NCBI GenBank assembly: GCA_028564705.1
Contig: JAPXFQ010001662.1
Span: 7,810,001-7,874,000, forward strand
Reading direction: 5' to 3'
Length of the DNA: 64,000 bases
Origin: Apricaphanius iberus
Lineage: Eukaryota; Chordata; Actinopteri; Cyprinodontiformes; Aphaniidae
Positions 1 to 11,344 of the stretch are shown piece by piece; the first letter of the stretch is position 1; each line of letters opens with the position of its first letter. The notes beneath the pieces are model-generated. The model was not told where the DNA came from. It saw nothing but the letters and a program-made list of their open reading frames with translations, and made no database searches. Position numbers and translations under genes: made by a program.

Positions 1-180
1 TTAATTACAGTGTAGCTGTGAATTAATCCTGACTAATTAACATTCCTAAATACGACTTCAAAAAACTACAAATTTTAGTGTAAAAGCTAAAAGGACAAAT
101 CCAATTGCCGTAGCTCTTTGTTTATGTAATAAAGGAGATATTAGTAGAATTTTGTTTTTAATTCAACTATTGACCTTTTA
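1..180. repeat. Dispersed AT-rich repeat, copy 1
   Basis: This stretch carries the pattern 'cattcctaaatacgac' followed by 'tagtgtaaa' and 'aaaggacaaatccaa'. The same order recurs at about 23170-23290 and 23600-23705. The 23.1-23.4 kb copy then continues into sequence resembling 1780-1870 here, so the two blocks at 1-180 and 1780-1870 may be parts of one element separated by about 1.6 kb of other sequence. I read it as the interior of a fish DNA transposon. The class is not certain. Confidence 0.55.
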
Positions 181-1125
181 GCCAGTTGCTAACACAAACT
201 TACTAGCTAACATTTTGTGTATGTAAAGCTGACTGTTTCTTATTAATGTTGGACAACCCTGATCTTCCTCTTAATAGGACTATCCTACGACAACAGAATG
301 ATTTCAGTCAGAGGCTTCAACAGTTTTGCTAGAACAGACTGCTACTGTAGAGGAGGAAACACTGAGCTATAGAGGTACTGGTTCAGACTGGGAGAACTGG
401 GAGAACCTGCCAGATCTCCACTTAAAGCCATTCAGAGTATGAGAAGATATGGTGGAGAAAAGGCTGTTATATTTCTTCTGTTCTTTAATATTTCCACACA
501 GCTGCGGATTCAGGTTTTGGTGATATAAATGTGAGGAGGGAGATGATGTGTGTGATCTCATATGAAAAATAAGAACAAATGCAAGGTAAGTTAGAAATAT
601 CCAAATGTTAATTTTATTCATATATTTTGGTTATCAGCAACTGTTATAAATATCAAATAAATCAAATGTAATTTAGACTTAGTAATCAAATGTCACCATT
701 TACCTTTTTCCAAAATGAAAACACTCAGCAGATAAACTATAAATGAATCAATCTAAACAATAGGAATACACGCTCTTATTGTGAAGTAGCTGTGTCTATA
801 CAGCTACTTCTGCTAATGATTAGCACTAATTTAAGTCTGAAAACATCACTTTAACTGAATAATCCGCATTTTTAACATAGCGACACCTTACTATGATATG
901 TACTCAAGCTATACAGTGAGCCAACATGCATAATTCAATATAAATACGCCACTTTCTACTCGCGTTTTACTGCTGAATGGTCTGATATGTGAATGATCAG
1001 ATCGGAGCTGTTTTACATCAAGCTTCTTCTGCTGTGTTTTTCTCTCATACACTATTGTTTTTAGTGATATAACTGAATGATCCTCTTTCTCTTTCTGCAT
1101 TTTAAGTCTCTTTTCGTTAGTCTCC

Positions 1126-1270
1126 AACTCCCGCGGTTTGACCTGGTTATCAGCCGCGCTGTATGACAGACGTCTGTGACGTTGGTTTGATTTCAGTCAC
1201 ACGGCGGGAGGGGGACGACATGTAATCCCCGCCCCGTGAGGGCGCACCTCTCCTGCGCCCCAAGTCGTCC
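1126..1270. promoter_or_regulatory. Short CpG-rich stretch, possible promoter
   Basis: This is one of the few GC- and CpG-rich stretches in an AT-rich neighbourhood, with 'ccgcggtttg', 'cagccgcgctg' and 'ccccgccccgtgagg'. On the minus strand it leads into an open frame that runs down to position 909 (first ATG about 1097, basic and glutamine-rich, no recognised domain). It could be a small promoter firing leftward or simply GC-rich repeat DNA. No gene can be supported from it. Confidence 0.25.
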
Positions 1271-1328
1271 TGTCTCTTGTATTGAAGAGGAGCTACTGCG
1301 CATGTACAACTTATAACGAGAGTCAATC

Positions 1329-1690
1329 CCTACATCCGAATTCCGATTTACTACATACTACTAGCAGCTACTTCTTGCCCGTTGATCTAGTAAATACTGC
1401 GTATCAAATGAGTGAGTAGTAGGCATGAAATCGGACGTACTGCTCCACCATTTTACCGGGATTTTTACGTTACGTTATGTCGCCTGTGGTCCCGTCCTCG
1501 GCATAGCCGACGTCATTCTTCTCGTACGATTTTGGGGCTTCCGCTGCATTGTGGGAAAGTGTAGCATACAGCTGATTTTACTGTGGTGGTAGTACACATC
1601 CGGGAACTTTATGCCTACTTTGCAAATCTTGTTTACTTATTTTCGCCTACTACGTAGTAGGCGTAGTAAGAGTATTAGGATGCAGCCTCG
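1329..1690. mobile_element. Non-autonomous TIR DNA element (relic)
   Basis: The left end (ctacatccgaattccg, followed by actacatactact) matches the reverse complement of the right end (ctactacgtagtagg ... attaggatgcagcct). The right part contains a perfect 20-bp palindrome at 1644-1663. There is no coding capacity. It resembles a common fish miniature element of this type. A target duplication could not be fixed. Confidence 0.55.
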
Positions 1691-3120
1691 GGGAGCCTAA
1701 GGCGGAAATACGTCCTAAATCAGACAACGCTGATGAATGTAACAACCACAACCAACTCCCCTTAAACAATAAAATATTTATCTTACACATCTGAAAAAAA
1801 CACAAATACATTTCAAAATATTTTTATGTTATAAAAAATGTTTTCCATGCTTTATTCAAGGTAATATGGTGAGTTGTGAGTGGTGGGGCGACGCCGCAGC
1901 ACCCTCTATTGGCCAGCCGCCAATGATATACATGTATATTCATTGTCCTAGAGTGGGGAAACTGCAATGTATTAGCAGCATGTTACAGATAAACAGAAAC
2001 AAACATATTCAAACTAAGGCTAAAAAAAGGATAGTTATTAAATAGAAAAATAATACTGTCCAGTTATTAAAAATTGTGTAATCTGCTTGATGCTACATCC
2101 ACATACTTTTGTAATAGTGTTTTACTATATAAAATTCTCAAAGTCCTCATCCTTACTATTCCAGAGATTGACCGCTATGCAGTTTTACCTGCCGTGAGGT
2201 CACCTGGAAAAGGCAGCCTTTTGGGTTCTGGGTGTCGTAATGGTGTCTTTCACTAAATTCAGAACTAATTTTTAGCAAGACTAAAAAAAACTCAACTAAA
2301 CTTGCTGACTTAAGCTTGAGCCTATCTTGCTCAGAAAAATGGCAGAATTATTTGAACGTAGGAAAACGTGCCAATGAAAGCAAAACAGTTATGTAAGCCA
2401 ACAGAACCTGGTTTATCAATCCTGGTTCTGATTGGTTGCATGAAACTGTGGATGAGTCAGAGCTCCTCACCAATCAGAAGACGATCAGAAGGGGTGGTCA
2501 CTTTGCAATAGAAAGCCTTTATTTTGTTTGAATCACAGAGGAATGAAAGCATAGATCAGGGCTTCCAGCGGTCAGTGCGTTTATATTAGGATGATGGTTA
2601 CTCGGTGACCATATTTTGATTTCCAAAGGAGATTCCTTTTGATTTTAACATATTTAAAATGGGATTTCTCCATGTGGCTAGAATGAAAAGTTAAATAAAA
2701 ATCAGGATTTCAAAAGTATAAAAATTACTTTGAAATCTCTGGAAATTAATGAATAATAGAAACAGTTTATCTTCCAAATTATAAAATTTAACAGTAATAG
2801 TTCACTTAAGTCTAACATTATTATTCAGCTGGATGCCTCTTTTTCATCTCTCTCTCTTTCTTTCTCTCTCTCGATAGATAGATAGATTTATTTTTTTCAA
2901 AAAGAGTCACCACTACCTCTGGTGATACACTGTGTGCACATCAGCGTGCAAAGTATTACTTTGCATTATACTATGAGTCTACAGATCCTTCTACTGTTCC
3001 TTTCTACTTCTACGTTCCTTTCTACTGTTTCAACTGAATTGTATTAATATTGATAGTGTTTGGATGCTTTCAATGAATTCTGCATTAGCAAAAAAGAAAA
3101 AAGAAAAAAAAGATATTATA
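1691..3120. other. Gene-free AT-rich stretch
   Basis: No coding exon is recognisable. The stretch holds a repeat block at 1780-1880 related to 23340-23410, a short GC-rich segment at 1880-1925, a CT-rich microsatellite with a GATA run at about 2850-2893, and otherwise AT-rich sequence. Only short frames without known domains occur. Confidence 0.6.
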
Positions 3121-3130
3121 AATCTTTACC

Positions 3131-3282
3131 CGGACAAGTGACTTTTGCGCATGGACTAGTGAAACAGAAATGTACTTGTCCGAAGGACAAGTACATTTGT
3201 ACTTGTCTAGTACATTTGTCTAGTACATTTGTACTAGACAAGTACATTTGACAAGTACTTGTCCGAAGGACAAGTGCCTTAA
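3131..3282. repeat. Cluster of ACTTGTCC hairpins
   Basis: The octamer acttgtcc and its complement ggacaagt recur as hairpins. One is an 11-bp arm at 3171-3181, loop gaa, arm 3185-3195. Another has 8-bp arms at 3257-3264 and 3268-3275. A longer inverted pair (gtacttgtctagta / tactagacaagtac) lies between them. The block is self-complementary and non-coding. Confidence 0.7.
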
Positions 3283-4200
3283 AAAGTTAATCTCAAGTGC
3301 TGGCAATACATATGTTATATTGTAAATGTCAAGTTTTCTGTTTATATAGACTTTATGTTTTATAAAATTTAGAAAATCTGGAAAACAAAATCACCAATGC
3401 ATCTTTTGGGTTTCATTCATCCCGCCCAAGGTCTTCCATCTTGTTTTACAACGTGTTTTTATTTAGACTTTGATTTCAATTCAATTCCAAGATGGGATGA
3501 TTGATATAAAAGATAAAAGCCTTTTTTTATTATTTGTAATTTCTTTTTAAGAATCAAAAAAGCGAAAAATCTATTAATTAAAAAATAAATCTAATTTGAC
3601 ATTGAAGAAATGTAATTTCTTAATGTATTTTTAATCCATGTCACTCAGCCCTAACCTCCTTTATTTCTTTTATTTATCTGTACTTATATTTATTTATATA
3701 TATATATACAGAAAGGATAAAAAGATCTATTTCAAAATCAATTTTGAAATAAAAAAATTGGAAGATTTTATTTTTATTCTATATTGTCCATCCCTAAACG
3801 GCTTTAATTTACATTTTTCAACACGCCTGTATAATGTTGGATGACATGTTCAACTTTATAAAATAAATCTTTAAATCAAAAATAACGTTTTGAAATCTTT
3901 GAACAGTACCAAGAAAAGTAAAATATTGATAAAAATGGAGATCAGTTTTACATCATATTTATTGATATTGACTGATATTAATATAAATATAAAAATTATC
4001 ATGATTTTTTCTTTTGAACATAGCTCAGCTCTAACCTATAAAAGTGATTTTACTTCAACTCAGCGCAGTCTAACGTTTAATTGATTAGAATACATATATA
4101 ATTGAATTGAAATAACTTTTCTTGTAAAGTGCCTTGAGATTACATCTGTTATGAATTAGAGCTATATAGATAAACTGAATTGGATTGAATTTACACTTAA
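3283..4200. other. AT-rich stretch ending in a LINE/SINE-type 3' tail
   Basis: No exon is recognised. The last part (about 4095-4195) reads 'aaagtgccttgagatta' then 'gagctatatagataaa' and 'ctgaattggattgaat', which is the usual 3' tail of a widespread fish L2-type LINE/SINE with a GAATT-like end repeat. The rest is very AT-rich with a short TA microsatellite near 3690-3710. Confidence 0.5.
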
Positions 4201-4621
4201 ACGGTAAACTCACCCAAAAAAAGCCCATGTAACCGCAAATCCTGATAACTTCTCTTCACAAGGTTTCTACATTTGATCTTCTAAGAACCAAAAGAGGCTG
4301 GGTTCTTAACGCAGGAAAATAAGATCACTTCTATATGTATGTGCAAAGATTTTGGTCGTAACACATCGGGGTTATACCAACATGTCATGCTTTAGCACTT
4401 CAAAAAAAAAAGTATTCTGCAAAATAAATATTAATTTTACTGATCTGAAGCCTTGATCAGAGGAGTCAAATGTGCAGGTGAGATCTGAGAAGTTTGTATA
4501 CACAACATTTCATTGAAACTGGAGGATTTTAAAAGTTTGTCATTGCTGCTTTACCCTGAAAATCCGTCTGCTTTTAGCAGCATGCTAACCCATAACATTG
4601 TTGCTTTGTCTGTCTGTCTAG

Positions 4622-6030
4622 AACATCTGCCGCTTGTTGTGAAGGAGAATTGCACAACGCATAAGGACGGGAAATCCAAGGAAAATCCTGAAGCTGTACA
4701 GATAAAGGAAGAATGGGATGAGCTTAAACCGCTGCAGATGACAGACAGCAAGGAGAAGCAGAGACTTCTGAATGTAGCTGAGAACCAGGCATCCCTGGAA
4801 GATCAACAGATAAAGGGAGAGCAGGTCGAACAAGAAATTCTGCAGATAAAAAGGCACCAGGAGGATCTGCAGATCGCAATAAACAAGGTGGTAAAAAACC
4901 CTCTGCAAAAACCTCAGAATCAGGAGGAGCTGCAGTATCAACAGATAAAAGAAGAACCGGAGGAATCGGACGTTTTGCAGGTGAAAGTGGAGGAGACTGA
5001 AATCTGTATTAGTCAGGATGAGGAGAAGGTTTTGTTGAAGCAGGAGAATGAGTCCTTCGAAGAAAGAGACAATGGCGAGCCAGAACCAATCAGGAACCGA
5101 CCCGTCTCCCAGGATTCTCCTGAAGCTGAGCTCCAGAACCAGGAAGGGAGCAATCCTGAAGACTCAGAATCCAGCCGAGACGAGAACCTGTATTCTTGCG
5201 AATTATGCGATAAATATTTCACCCTCAGAAGTTACTTAAACGACCACATGAGAACTCACGCAAGTGAGAAAGCCTTCACGTGTCTGACCTGTGGGAAAAC
5301 GTTCACTCAGAGATGTAACCTGAACCGTCACATGAGAGCCCACACGGGCGAGAGGCCCTATCCGTGTGAAGTGTGCGGTAAAGGCTTCAACGACAGCGGC
5401 GATTTAACGCGTCACATGAGAACCCACACGGGTGAGAAGCCTTTCTCGTGTGTGACCTGTGGGAAGGGTTTCACCAGGCAAATTAGCCTGACCGCCCACA
5501 TGAGGATACACACCGGCGAGAAGCCTTACCGTTGCCTGTCTTGTGGGAAAAATTTCACCCAAAGCAGCGCTCTGACCGTCCATATGAGGACCCACACGGG
5601 CGAGAGGCCGTATCCCTGCGGCGTGTGTGGGAAGCGCTTCTCCCGGAGCTGTCACCTTAATGTCCACATGATCACTCACACGGGTGAGACATTCCCGTGT
5701 CTCACCTGCGGGAAGCATTTCACCCACAACAGTGCCTTAAACGTCCACATGAGGATTCACACGGGCGAAAAGCCGTACCCGTGTGGGCTGTGCGGCAAAT
5801 CCTTCTCTCGGAGTAGCCTCCTGACTGTTCACATGAGAACGCACTCGGGGGAGAAGCCATATCAGTGCGCAGTGTGCGGGAAGTACTTCTCACGGCGCAG
5901 CCACCTGACGGATCACACCAGGACTCACACGGGAGAGAAGCCTTTTTCCTGTCAGACTTGTGGAAAGTGTTTCAGTGGTCGGCATAGTTTGAAGTTTCAC
6001 ATGGGGACTCATACTCGTGAAAAAGTTTAA
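4622..6030 (+). CDS. ZNF gene A: finger exon, 10 C2H2 fingers
   Basis: This is the last coding exon of a C2H2 zinc-finger protein, expected to be a nuclear sequence-specific DNA-binding factor. The exon starts after a pyrimidine tract and AG at 4620-4621 and enters the frame in phase 1, as in genes B, C and D. The frame stays open upstream of the acceptor only by read-through, so the leftward extension is intron. It encodes about 469 residues. The first 190 or so are acidic and glutamine-rich, with repeated IKEE, IKGE, VKVE and LKQE motifs. Ten complete C2H2 fingers follow (5191 onward), joined by TGEKP/TGERP linkers. The linker before finger 7 is one residue short (TGETF). The array ends in a normal stop. 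No matching first exon was found between 1 and 4600, so the 5' end probably lies outside the window. No break is visible in the exon. The DNA target cannot be read reliably by eye. Confidence 0.9.
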
Positions 6031-6163
6031 CCTTGTGAATCTAAGAAAACATGGAGTCTGCAGTTAAGTAAACTACTGTTTGGGCACTTGTGTAAATACA
6101 TGGTATTTGAAGCTGCATAGGAGTAAGTCTGTGGCTTTGAAGTTAAATGATACATTTGTTTTA

Positions 6164-7031
6164 ACCTGGACCTTATTTTTAGCAAATATTACGTTCATTT
6201 ACTCACCCAGACAAGTTTGGAGCAACTTTGAGCCGTTAAGGAGGAGTTTATATCCATTTACGATCAACATATATCCATATAATAGGAGTCAATCTGGACA
6301 GGAGATTTGCCACTTGTAATAAGGCATTATCTGCCCCAAATTAACTTCATTTAACCAATGTTTTGTTACTAAACATTCGAAAAACTCCTCTCAGAGTTCA
6401 AAACGTCTCGGACGTGCTTATTAGTTCTGTTCTGGGGTTATTTAGAGCCACAAAAAAAAACTACACCATAGCGCGATTACAATTACCTGACTGCTGTGCT
6501 CCCTCCTGGTTGCAATCAGAGCAGGACGTTCACTCTGTGCTGTACGGCGGTCAATTAGACATAACTTGCTACTGCATATATCAGCATGGTTCACGTTTGC
6601 TTGTTTCCAAATTGGACTTACTGAATGACCAATTGGACTAAGTTCATCTTCTACAGGCTCCCTTTCCACAACCAAGGAAGACTACAGCTGTAATGCTGAA
6701 TGGCTGCTACATCATTGAAATCCCAGATTAGAGTAAGTTTTAATCAGTTACATTAAAAGCCTGTAAAAACCTTAGAAGCTAAAACCTTAGCACCTCTGAG
6801 ATGTTCCAAACTCAGGGGAATATTACTAACTATTCATAACAAAACATTGATTAAATAAAGGAGTTTGAGGCAGATAATGCCTTTTTACAGGCGGCAAGTA
6901 TCCTGCCCGGATTGACTCCCGTTATACGCTGATCGCGACTGGATTTAAACTTCCCCTGAAGGACTCCAAGTGGCTCCAAACTTGTCTGGGTGAGTAAATG
7001 AATGTAAATTTGCTAAAAATAAGGTCCAGGT
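6164..7031. mobile_element. 868-bp element with about 250-bp inverted ends
   Basis: The left end (acctggaccttattttt, then tcatttactcacccagac) matches the reverse complement of the right end (gtctgggtgagtaaatga ... aaaaataaggtccaggt). Homology extends about 240-260 bp inward on both sides, to the aacattgattaaataa / ttaaccaatgtt segment. Solo or partial copies of the same arm lie at about 19180-19260, 43265-43490 and 53145-53375. The centre (6410-6790) has no recognised coding. Superfamily and target duplication are undetermined. Confidence 0.7.
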
Positions 7032-7080
7032 GGAAAAAAACAGAAGCATTTTCAAAACTGTAAGTATAAATAATGGAAAT

Positions 7081-7581
7081 TAGGGATGCGCCGATACCGA
7101 TACTGGTATCGGCCCCGATACTGCCTAATGAACCGATACTCAAAATGGGGAAAATCTGCAACAAATTCACCAAAAAAGATTTATTTTTCACTTGAAATTT
7201 TATTTTTGTGGTAATTTTATATTTTATACCTGCTATTTTGTCTCAGTTATGTTTAGTTTGTAAAGTCTGGTGCCTTTAGTCTCTTCAAGAAAGGCACCAG
7301 AAGTTATACAGTTTATTAATTCAACAATATGTGGCAAGGTACACAATGAGGGCCCAGGCGGGATTCGATCACATTACTCCCAGGTGACGGTCATGTGTGC
7401 AACCAGTCAGCCAAAGGGATATCCCTGTGGCCAAGCAGCCAGGGCACATGATCTGTCGGAGCCATAGTGACAGGACCTCCACACTGTCACAAATAGTATT
7501 GGACCTGTATCGGGTATCGACAGATACACAAAATCCAGCCATCGGTATCGGGACTGAAAAAGTGGGATCGGTGCATCCCTA
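7081..7581. mobile_element. hAT-like non-autonomous element, 501 bp
   Basis: The ends are tagggatgcgccgata and the reverse complement of atcggtgcatcccta. They are flanked by a perfect 8-bp target duplication, atggaaat, at 7073-7080 and 7582-7589. An 8-bp duplication with TAGGG ends is typical of hAT elements. There is no transposase. Part of the interior resembles a tRNA-derived SINE head on the minus strand. Confidence 0.85.
7330..7440 (-). repeat. tRNA-like SINE head inside the hAT element
   Basis: Read on the minus strand, this contains an A-box-like tggctgactgg and a B-box-like gatcgaatcc about 45 bases apart, the arrangement of an internal pol III promoter. The surrounding stem pairing is poor, so it is not a functional tRNA. 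It could be a fragment of a tRNA-derived SINE. Confidence 0.35.
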
Positions 7582-9950
7582 ATGGAAATACTTATGTTTA
7601 TAACATTCTAAAAAGAAATGTTATGTATATTTATAACAAATATACCAACAATCCACTTTACTTTCTACTGTGTGCTTATTTTCTTAGTGAGGTCATTTAT
7701 TGTTGCGTTTTATTTGCAGAATAGATTAAAAACACTGTACTGTGGCTGCTTGTGAGAATAGTAGGTGTTATAATAGACTTTTACAACTACACTTTAACTC
7801 GGCATCCAAACACTCTTTAAAATCATAGACTGTAAATACAATAGACAAACCCTTGGGTGATGTCACGCCGTAGGTTTTTGAAGAGCAGAAAATTAAGCCA
7901 ACTGGGCGGTTCCCACCGCCGCCATCTTCTCCACTCACCTCATCGCTCTCAGAAAATCCAAAAATGGGCAAAGAGGTGGAGCTGAGAGTGGAGCTGTGAG
8001 CCTGAGGGCGGAGGGTTGACGCTGCGAGCCAACGTAGCTAGAAGCTAGTCAGAAGCTTGTTGAGGTTAACGTAGCCTGAAGCCGGTTTCAGCCACTCGGG
8101 TCGCTTTAGACCCTGAAACACATCTCGAGTGGGGAACATGTCGCTATAACAAGATCCGAACGGGTCGGGTCAGTACGGCCTAAAATGGGATGGTTGTGTT
8201 TCCATGACAATCTCAGAAGAACGGTAGTGGGCGAGGACATGGGCAGGCTTAGCGTAACAAAACCTCCATCAAAAAACGGTCACAAACTCATCATGACAAC
8301 ACCAGTGAGTCAAAAGTTACGACTTTTGGCGTCAGACATCAATCTGTTCATGCCTCCATCTACTGATATGTGTTCTTCATGCCAGTTCTGATCTAACCAG
8401 TGATCATCCAGTCTGTTAAGCCGATCTAGTCGACTCCCACTCTGATCACCGCGGAGACCTCCTGCTTCTCTGCAGCTATACTGGCTACCAGCCTGCCCAC
8501 CACTACAGGCTCGCTGCGGCTTCTCCGACCTGTAACACGCCGACTTCGCTGCTCGACATCTACCCGACCGGTCGCCTGAGTCAACCCGCTGAGTCTCCAA
8601 CCCGCTGGTGGAAGGAGATAACAGCTCAGATCTGAGCTCCATTCCTCTTGGTGAGCTGACAGAAATTCTCTCCCCTACTGCTGGTGAAGCTTCAGCCCGT
8701 ATCGAGCCCATCCCCCTCCAGAGCAGAGAATTCTTAGACAGTGCAATCAATACCACAGCAAGCCATCTTTGTCCAATAAGTATGGAGTTGGAAAAGTCTC
8801 ATAAACTCACGCAAGGCATTTTCTTAAATGCACATGCTGATTCAGAAATGCACACAGTCTGTTCAACAAATTGACATGAGGTTCACAAATACAATTTTGA
8901 GAAACACTTATTATAAATGCACCCATGCACATGATCTTTTTCACAAAAACACAATTTGTTTCCCAAATGCAGACGAGCTGTTTCACGAATATAAATTTGA
9001 GAGAAACTTAAAATTTAAACTCACTCATATCATATAGATCGCTGAATGTGCATTTATGGAAAGCCTCTCATTGGTGAACCTCTCTGCATATGTGAGAGAA
9101 TTCTGTGTGGCGAGTTTTGAGACTCCCCTAATGCCTCTCAAAACGTCACCGTTGGCTAATCTGTCAAATTCATCACTACCCAGCTGTGTTCGCTTTCAGC
9201 CTATCGTATGGCTCCTAACATTTTCCATCATTGCGGGCTGAGTGTATGGACCCAGGCATTAATTACTAATCCATTTCCTGTTCATTAAACCGTGCACATG
9301 GATTTGGAATCTGTTCCCTCAATTTTATTAAACTGTGTGGGTTGTTCTGTCTGCTTGGTAAACGGGTGCAAACAACATCCACGCTTTTTTATATACCGGG
9401 CTGGAAATATTTGCTTAGTGGATGCAGCTGTGTTTGTTTGGGCTCCATCTAAAGCCTGGAGTTTTAGCAACTGAGATAGGATTTGACTCAGTTTTTACAA
9501 AAAAAATTAAATAAACCAAAACGTCTGAGCTCTTAAAATAACAGTTTAATTGAGGTGCTTTGTGATTTTCAAATTATTTGTGAGAATACTGTTTGTGTAG
9601 GAGGCGGGTTTATAGAGAAACAAGCCGTTTCTTTTCATGGTCTAACTTCAACTACAGGATACAAGTTAAATATCAGGACAAATTAATACTGTATAACACC
9701 AACGGTAACATTTTATTATATATGTACATCCCAGAAGTTGAAAGCTGTAAAATAGCATGATATAGTCCCTTTAAGCTTTGGAAGACAGATCCGCTGTGAC
9801 AGGAATCCAGCACAATAGGAGAAAACAATCCTGAACAAATACAGCAGTGGCAGTTCTTTCTGAAAGAAAACAAATAAAGCTTTAAATTATTAAACAAAAT
9901 TTTGCTTCCTTATTTAGCCTCTGACTACCTGCTACGTCTCAGGGGCAGTG
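7582..9950. other. Gene-free region with old GC-richer repeats
   Basis: No exon is supported. Positions 7770-8180 (ccgccgccatcttctcc, gggcaaagaggtggagct) match my memory of a common fish miniature repeat. Positions 8180-8760 are moderately GC-rich with a long open frame on the minus strand (8310-8756) that has no known domain. Positions 8770-9010 repeat the pattern 'aaatgcaca' and look like another old element. The remainder is AT-rich. Confidence 0.5.
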
Positions 9951-10006
9951 CATAGTGATGGGTAGAGCAGCACCGGTACGTCGGCGCATGTATCAAGCTC
10001 ATAGAG

Positions 10007-10229
10007 CAGGGATCCCCACCTCCAGGCCTCGAGGGCCGGTATCCTGCAGGTTATAGTTCTTTCCCTGGTTTAACACACCAGAATCAAATAATGGCTCGTT
10101 AGCAGGCCTCTGAAGAACTTTGCAATGCTGAGGAGGAAGTTATAGAATTTGAATCAGCTGTGTTGGAGCAGAGACACCTCTAAAATTGGTAGGACATCGG
10201 CCCTTGAGGCCTGGACTTGAGGATCCCTG
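10007..10229. mobile_element. Nested 223-bp hAT-like miniature element
   Basis: The ends are near-identical inverted repeats of about 30 bp, beginning cagggatccccacctcc on the left and cagggatcctcaagtcc on the complement of the right. The target duplication tcatagag is perfect (9999-10006 and 10230-10237). It is inserted in the larger hAT relic and is therefore younger than it. A partial relative lies near 62830-62935. Confidence 0.85.
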
Positions 10230-10423
10230 TCATAGAGTGAAACCCCGTGTCGGTGCGTGTATCCCTTTAAGAAATAGTCACATGACCGATACAGCTGCTG
10301 TTTCATCTGTCACTAAAGTGTTGAAATGTGTTTAAAAGCAGGAGCGTCTCCAGCTTTCAACTGGTTCCTTCTCTGCCAAAATGTTATCTTTTAAACCAGA
10401 CGTATTCCCAGAAAGCCAAAATC

Positions 10424-10672
10424 ATGGAGCCAGAAAGAAAATGCAAGGTTTCTGACGTGTGGGATCATTTTGATCTTATATCGGCAAATAAAGTATTTGC
10501 TTTTATTTCCTCTCTTAATCCTGTTCCTCTCAGTTTCTGCCTAAGTTCAGCCCATTTCCAAATAAAATTATTCCTATTATTTTCTGAAGTTTAAATGCCG
10601 CATTTGTTCTACTGAACTGCTGAGACATCACAGAGACTACATGAACTTAGGGAGGTCACAAATGCAACTAGG
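10424..10672 (+). pseudogene. Truncated BED-finger start of a hAT transposase
   Basis: The ATG at 10424 opens MEPERKCKVSDVWDHF..., which resembles the start of a BED zinc finger (conserved aromatic VWDHF). A GT-AG intron at 10493-10589 (97 bp) would join it in phase 0 to an exon beginning FKCRICSTELLRHHR, which supplies the Cys-x2-Cys and the His pair. A stop follows within 30 codons. BED fingers are the usual N-terminal DNA-binding domain of hAT transposases. Here the rest of the enzyme is missing and the stretch between the Cys and His pairs is shorter than usual, so I call it a fragment. A small expressed BED-only protein is possible but unproven. Confidence 0.55.
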
Positions 10673-11344
10673 ATAAATGTAAGTAAACTGACATTATAAA
10701 TCTTCATTGTCACTTTAATTACAGTGAATACATATTTTATTATTTCTTTTTTTGAATATCAAGCTACCAGGCTTTTAAGGACTCCCAATCTCTCAGCATT
10801 GTAGAAAATGAGGGATTCAGGGAACTGTATCAGGCTCTTAAACCATCATATCTTTTGTCTATCAGGAAGTTATTGTGCATCTCTCCCTTGCGAGTATTTT
10901 TTTTTCTAAAACGGGAGAAATTGCTTTAAAAAAAATCATTGCAAAGAACTTGGAAAGAATGTTTTTAAAATAAAAAAACAATATATATATATATATATAT
11001 AGCCTGTATTTAAAAAGTGCCTCATATACAATTCATAATCAACATCACCTTCAGTTTCACGTTTTAAAAAGATGTGACACACATTCACATGATGTCTTGA
11101 GATATATTTTGAATATATCATATTTTAAACGTTAACATATTAATTGTGCAGTGTACAGTATGGAATACAATTACATAAATAGTTTTATGGTATGGCCATT
11201 GAATCCATATTTACCTCATTTTCAGAATTAGGTTGCCTGCAATAATATTAAGATCCAGCAGGTGTCAGTAGAACAACACAGTATCGACACGGCAATGTGT
11301 CGAAACGGTACACGAGGCCTCATCTACCCATCACTAGAAGTGCA

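Larger units (their letters stand above)
9953..11336 (+). mobile_element. hAT transposon relic, 1384 bp
   Basis: The terminal inverted repeats are tagtgatgggtag and its complement ctacccatcacta. The flanking 8-bp sequences are gcagtgca (9945-9952) and gaagtgca (11337-11344), a target duplication with one mismatch. Inside are a short BED-finger reading frame (10424-10670) and a nested 223-bp element. The catalytic part of a hAT transposase is not visible, so the copy cannot move itself. A TA microsatellite occupies about 10980-11000. Confidence 0.8.

Noticed and set aside
4440..4480. Strong-looking donor (gcag|gtgaga) just before gene A
   Set aside because: The preceding sequence is not coding-like and has no resemblance to the family's first exons. 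The implied intron of about 145 bp has no support.
4513..4621. Extension of the gene A frame upstream of 4622
   Set aside because: It has no ATG at its start, and a clear pyrimidine tract and AG acceptor at 4620-4621 match the phase 1 acceptors of the other genes. The extra residues are intron read-through.
7330..7440. A functional tRNA gene on the minus strand
   Set aside because: A- and B-box-like motifs are present, but acceptor and anticodon stems do not pair. It fits a SINE remnant better.
8310..8756. 148-codon minus-strand frame
   Set aside because: Located in GC-richer repeat-like sequence, no domain, low-complexity composition.
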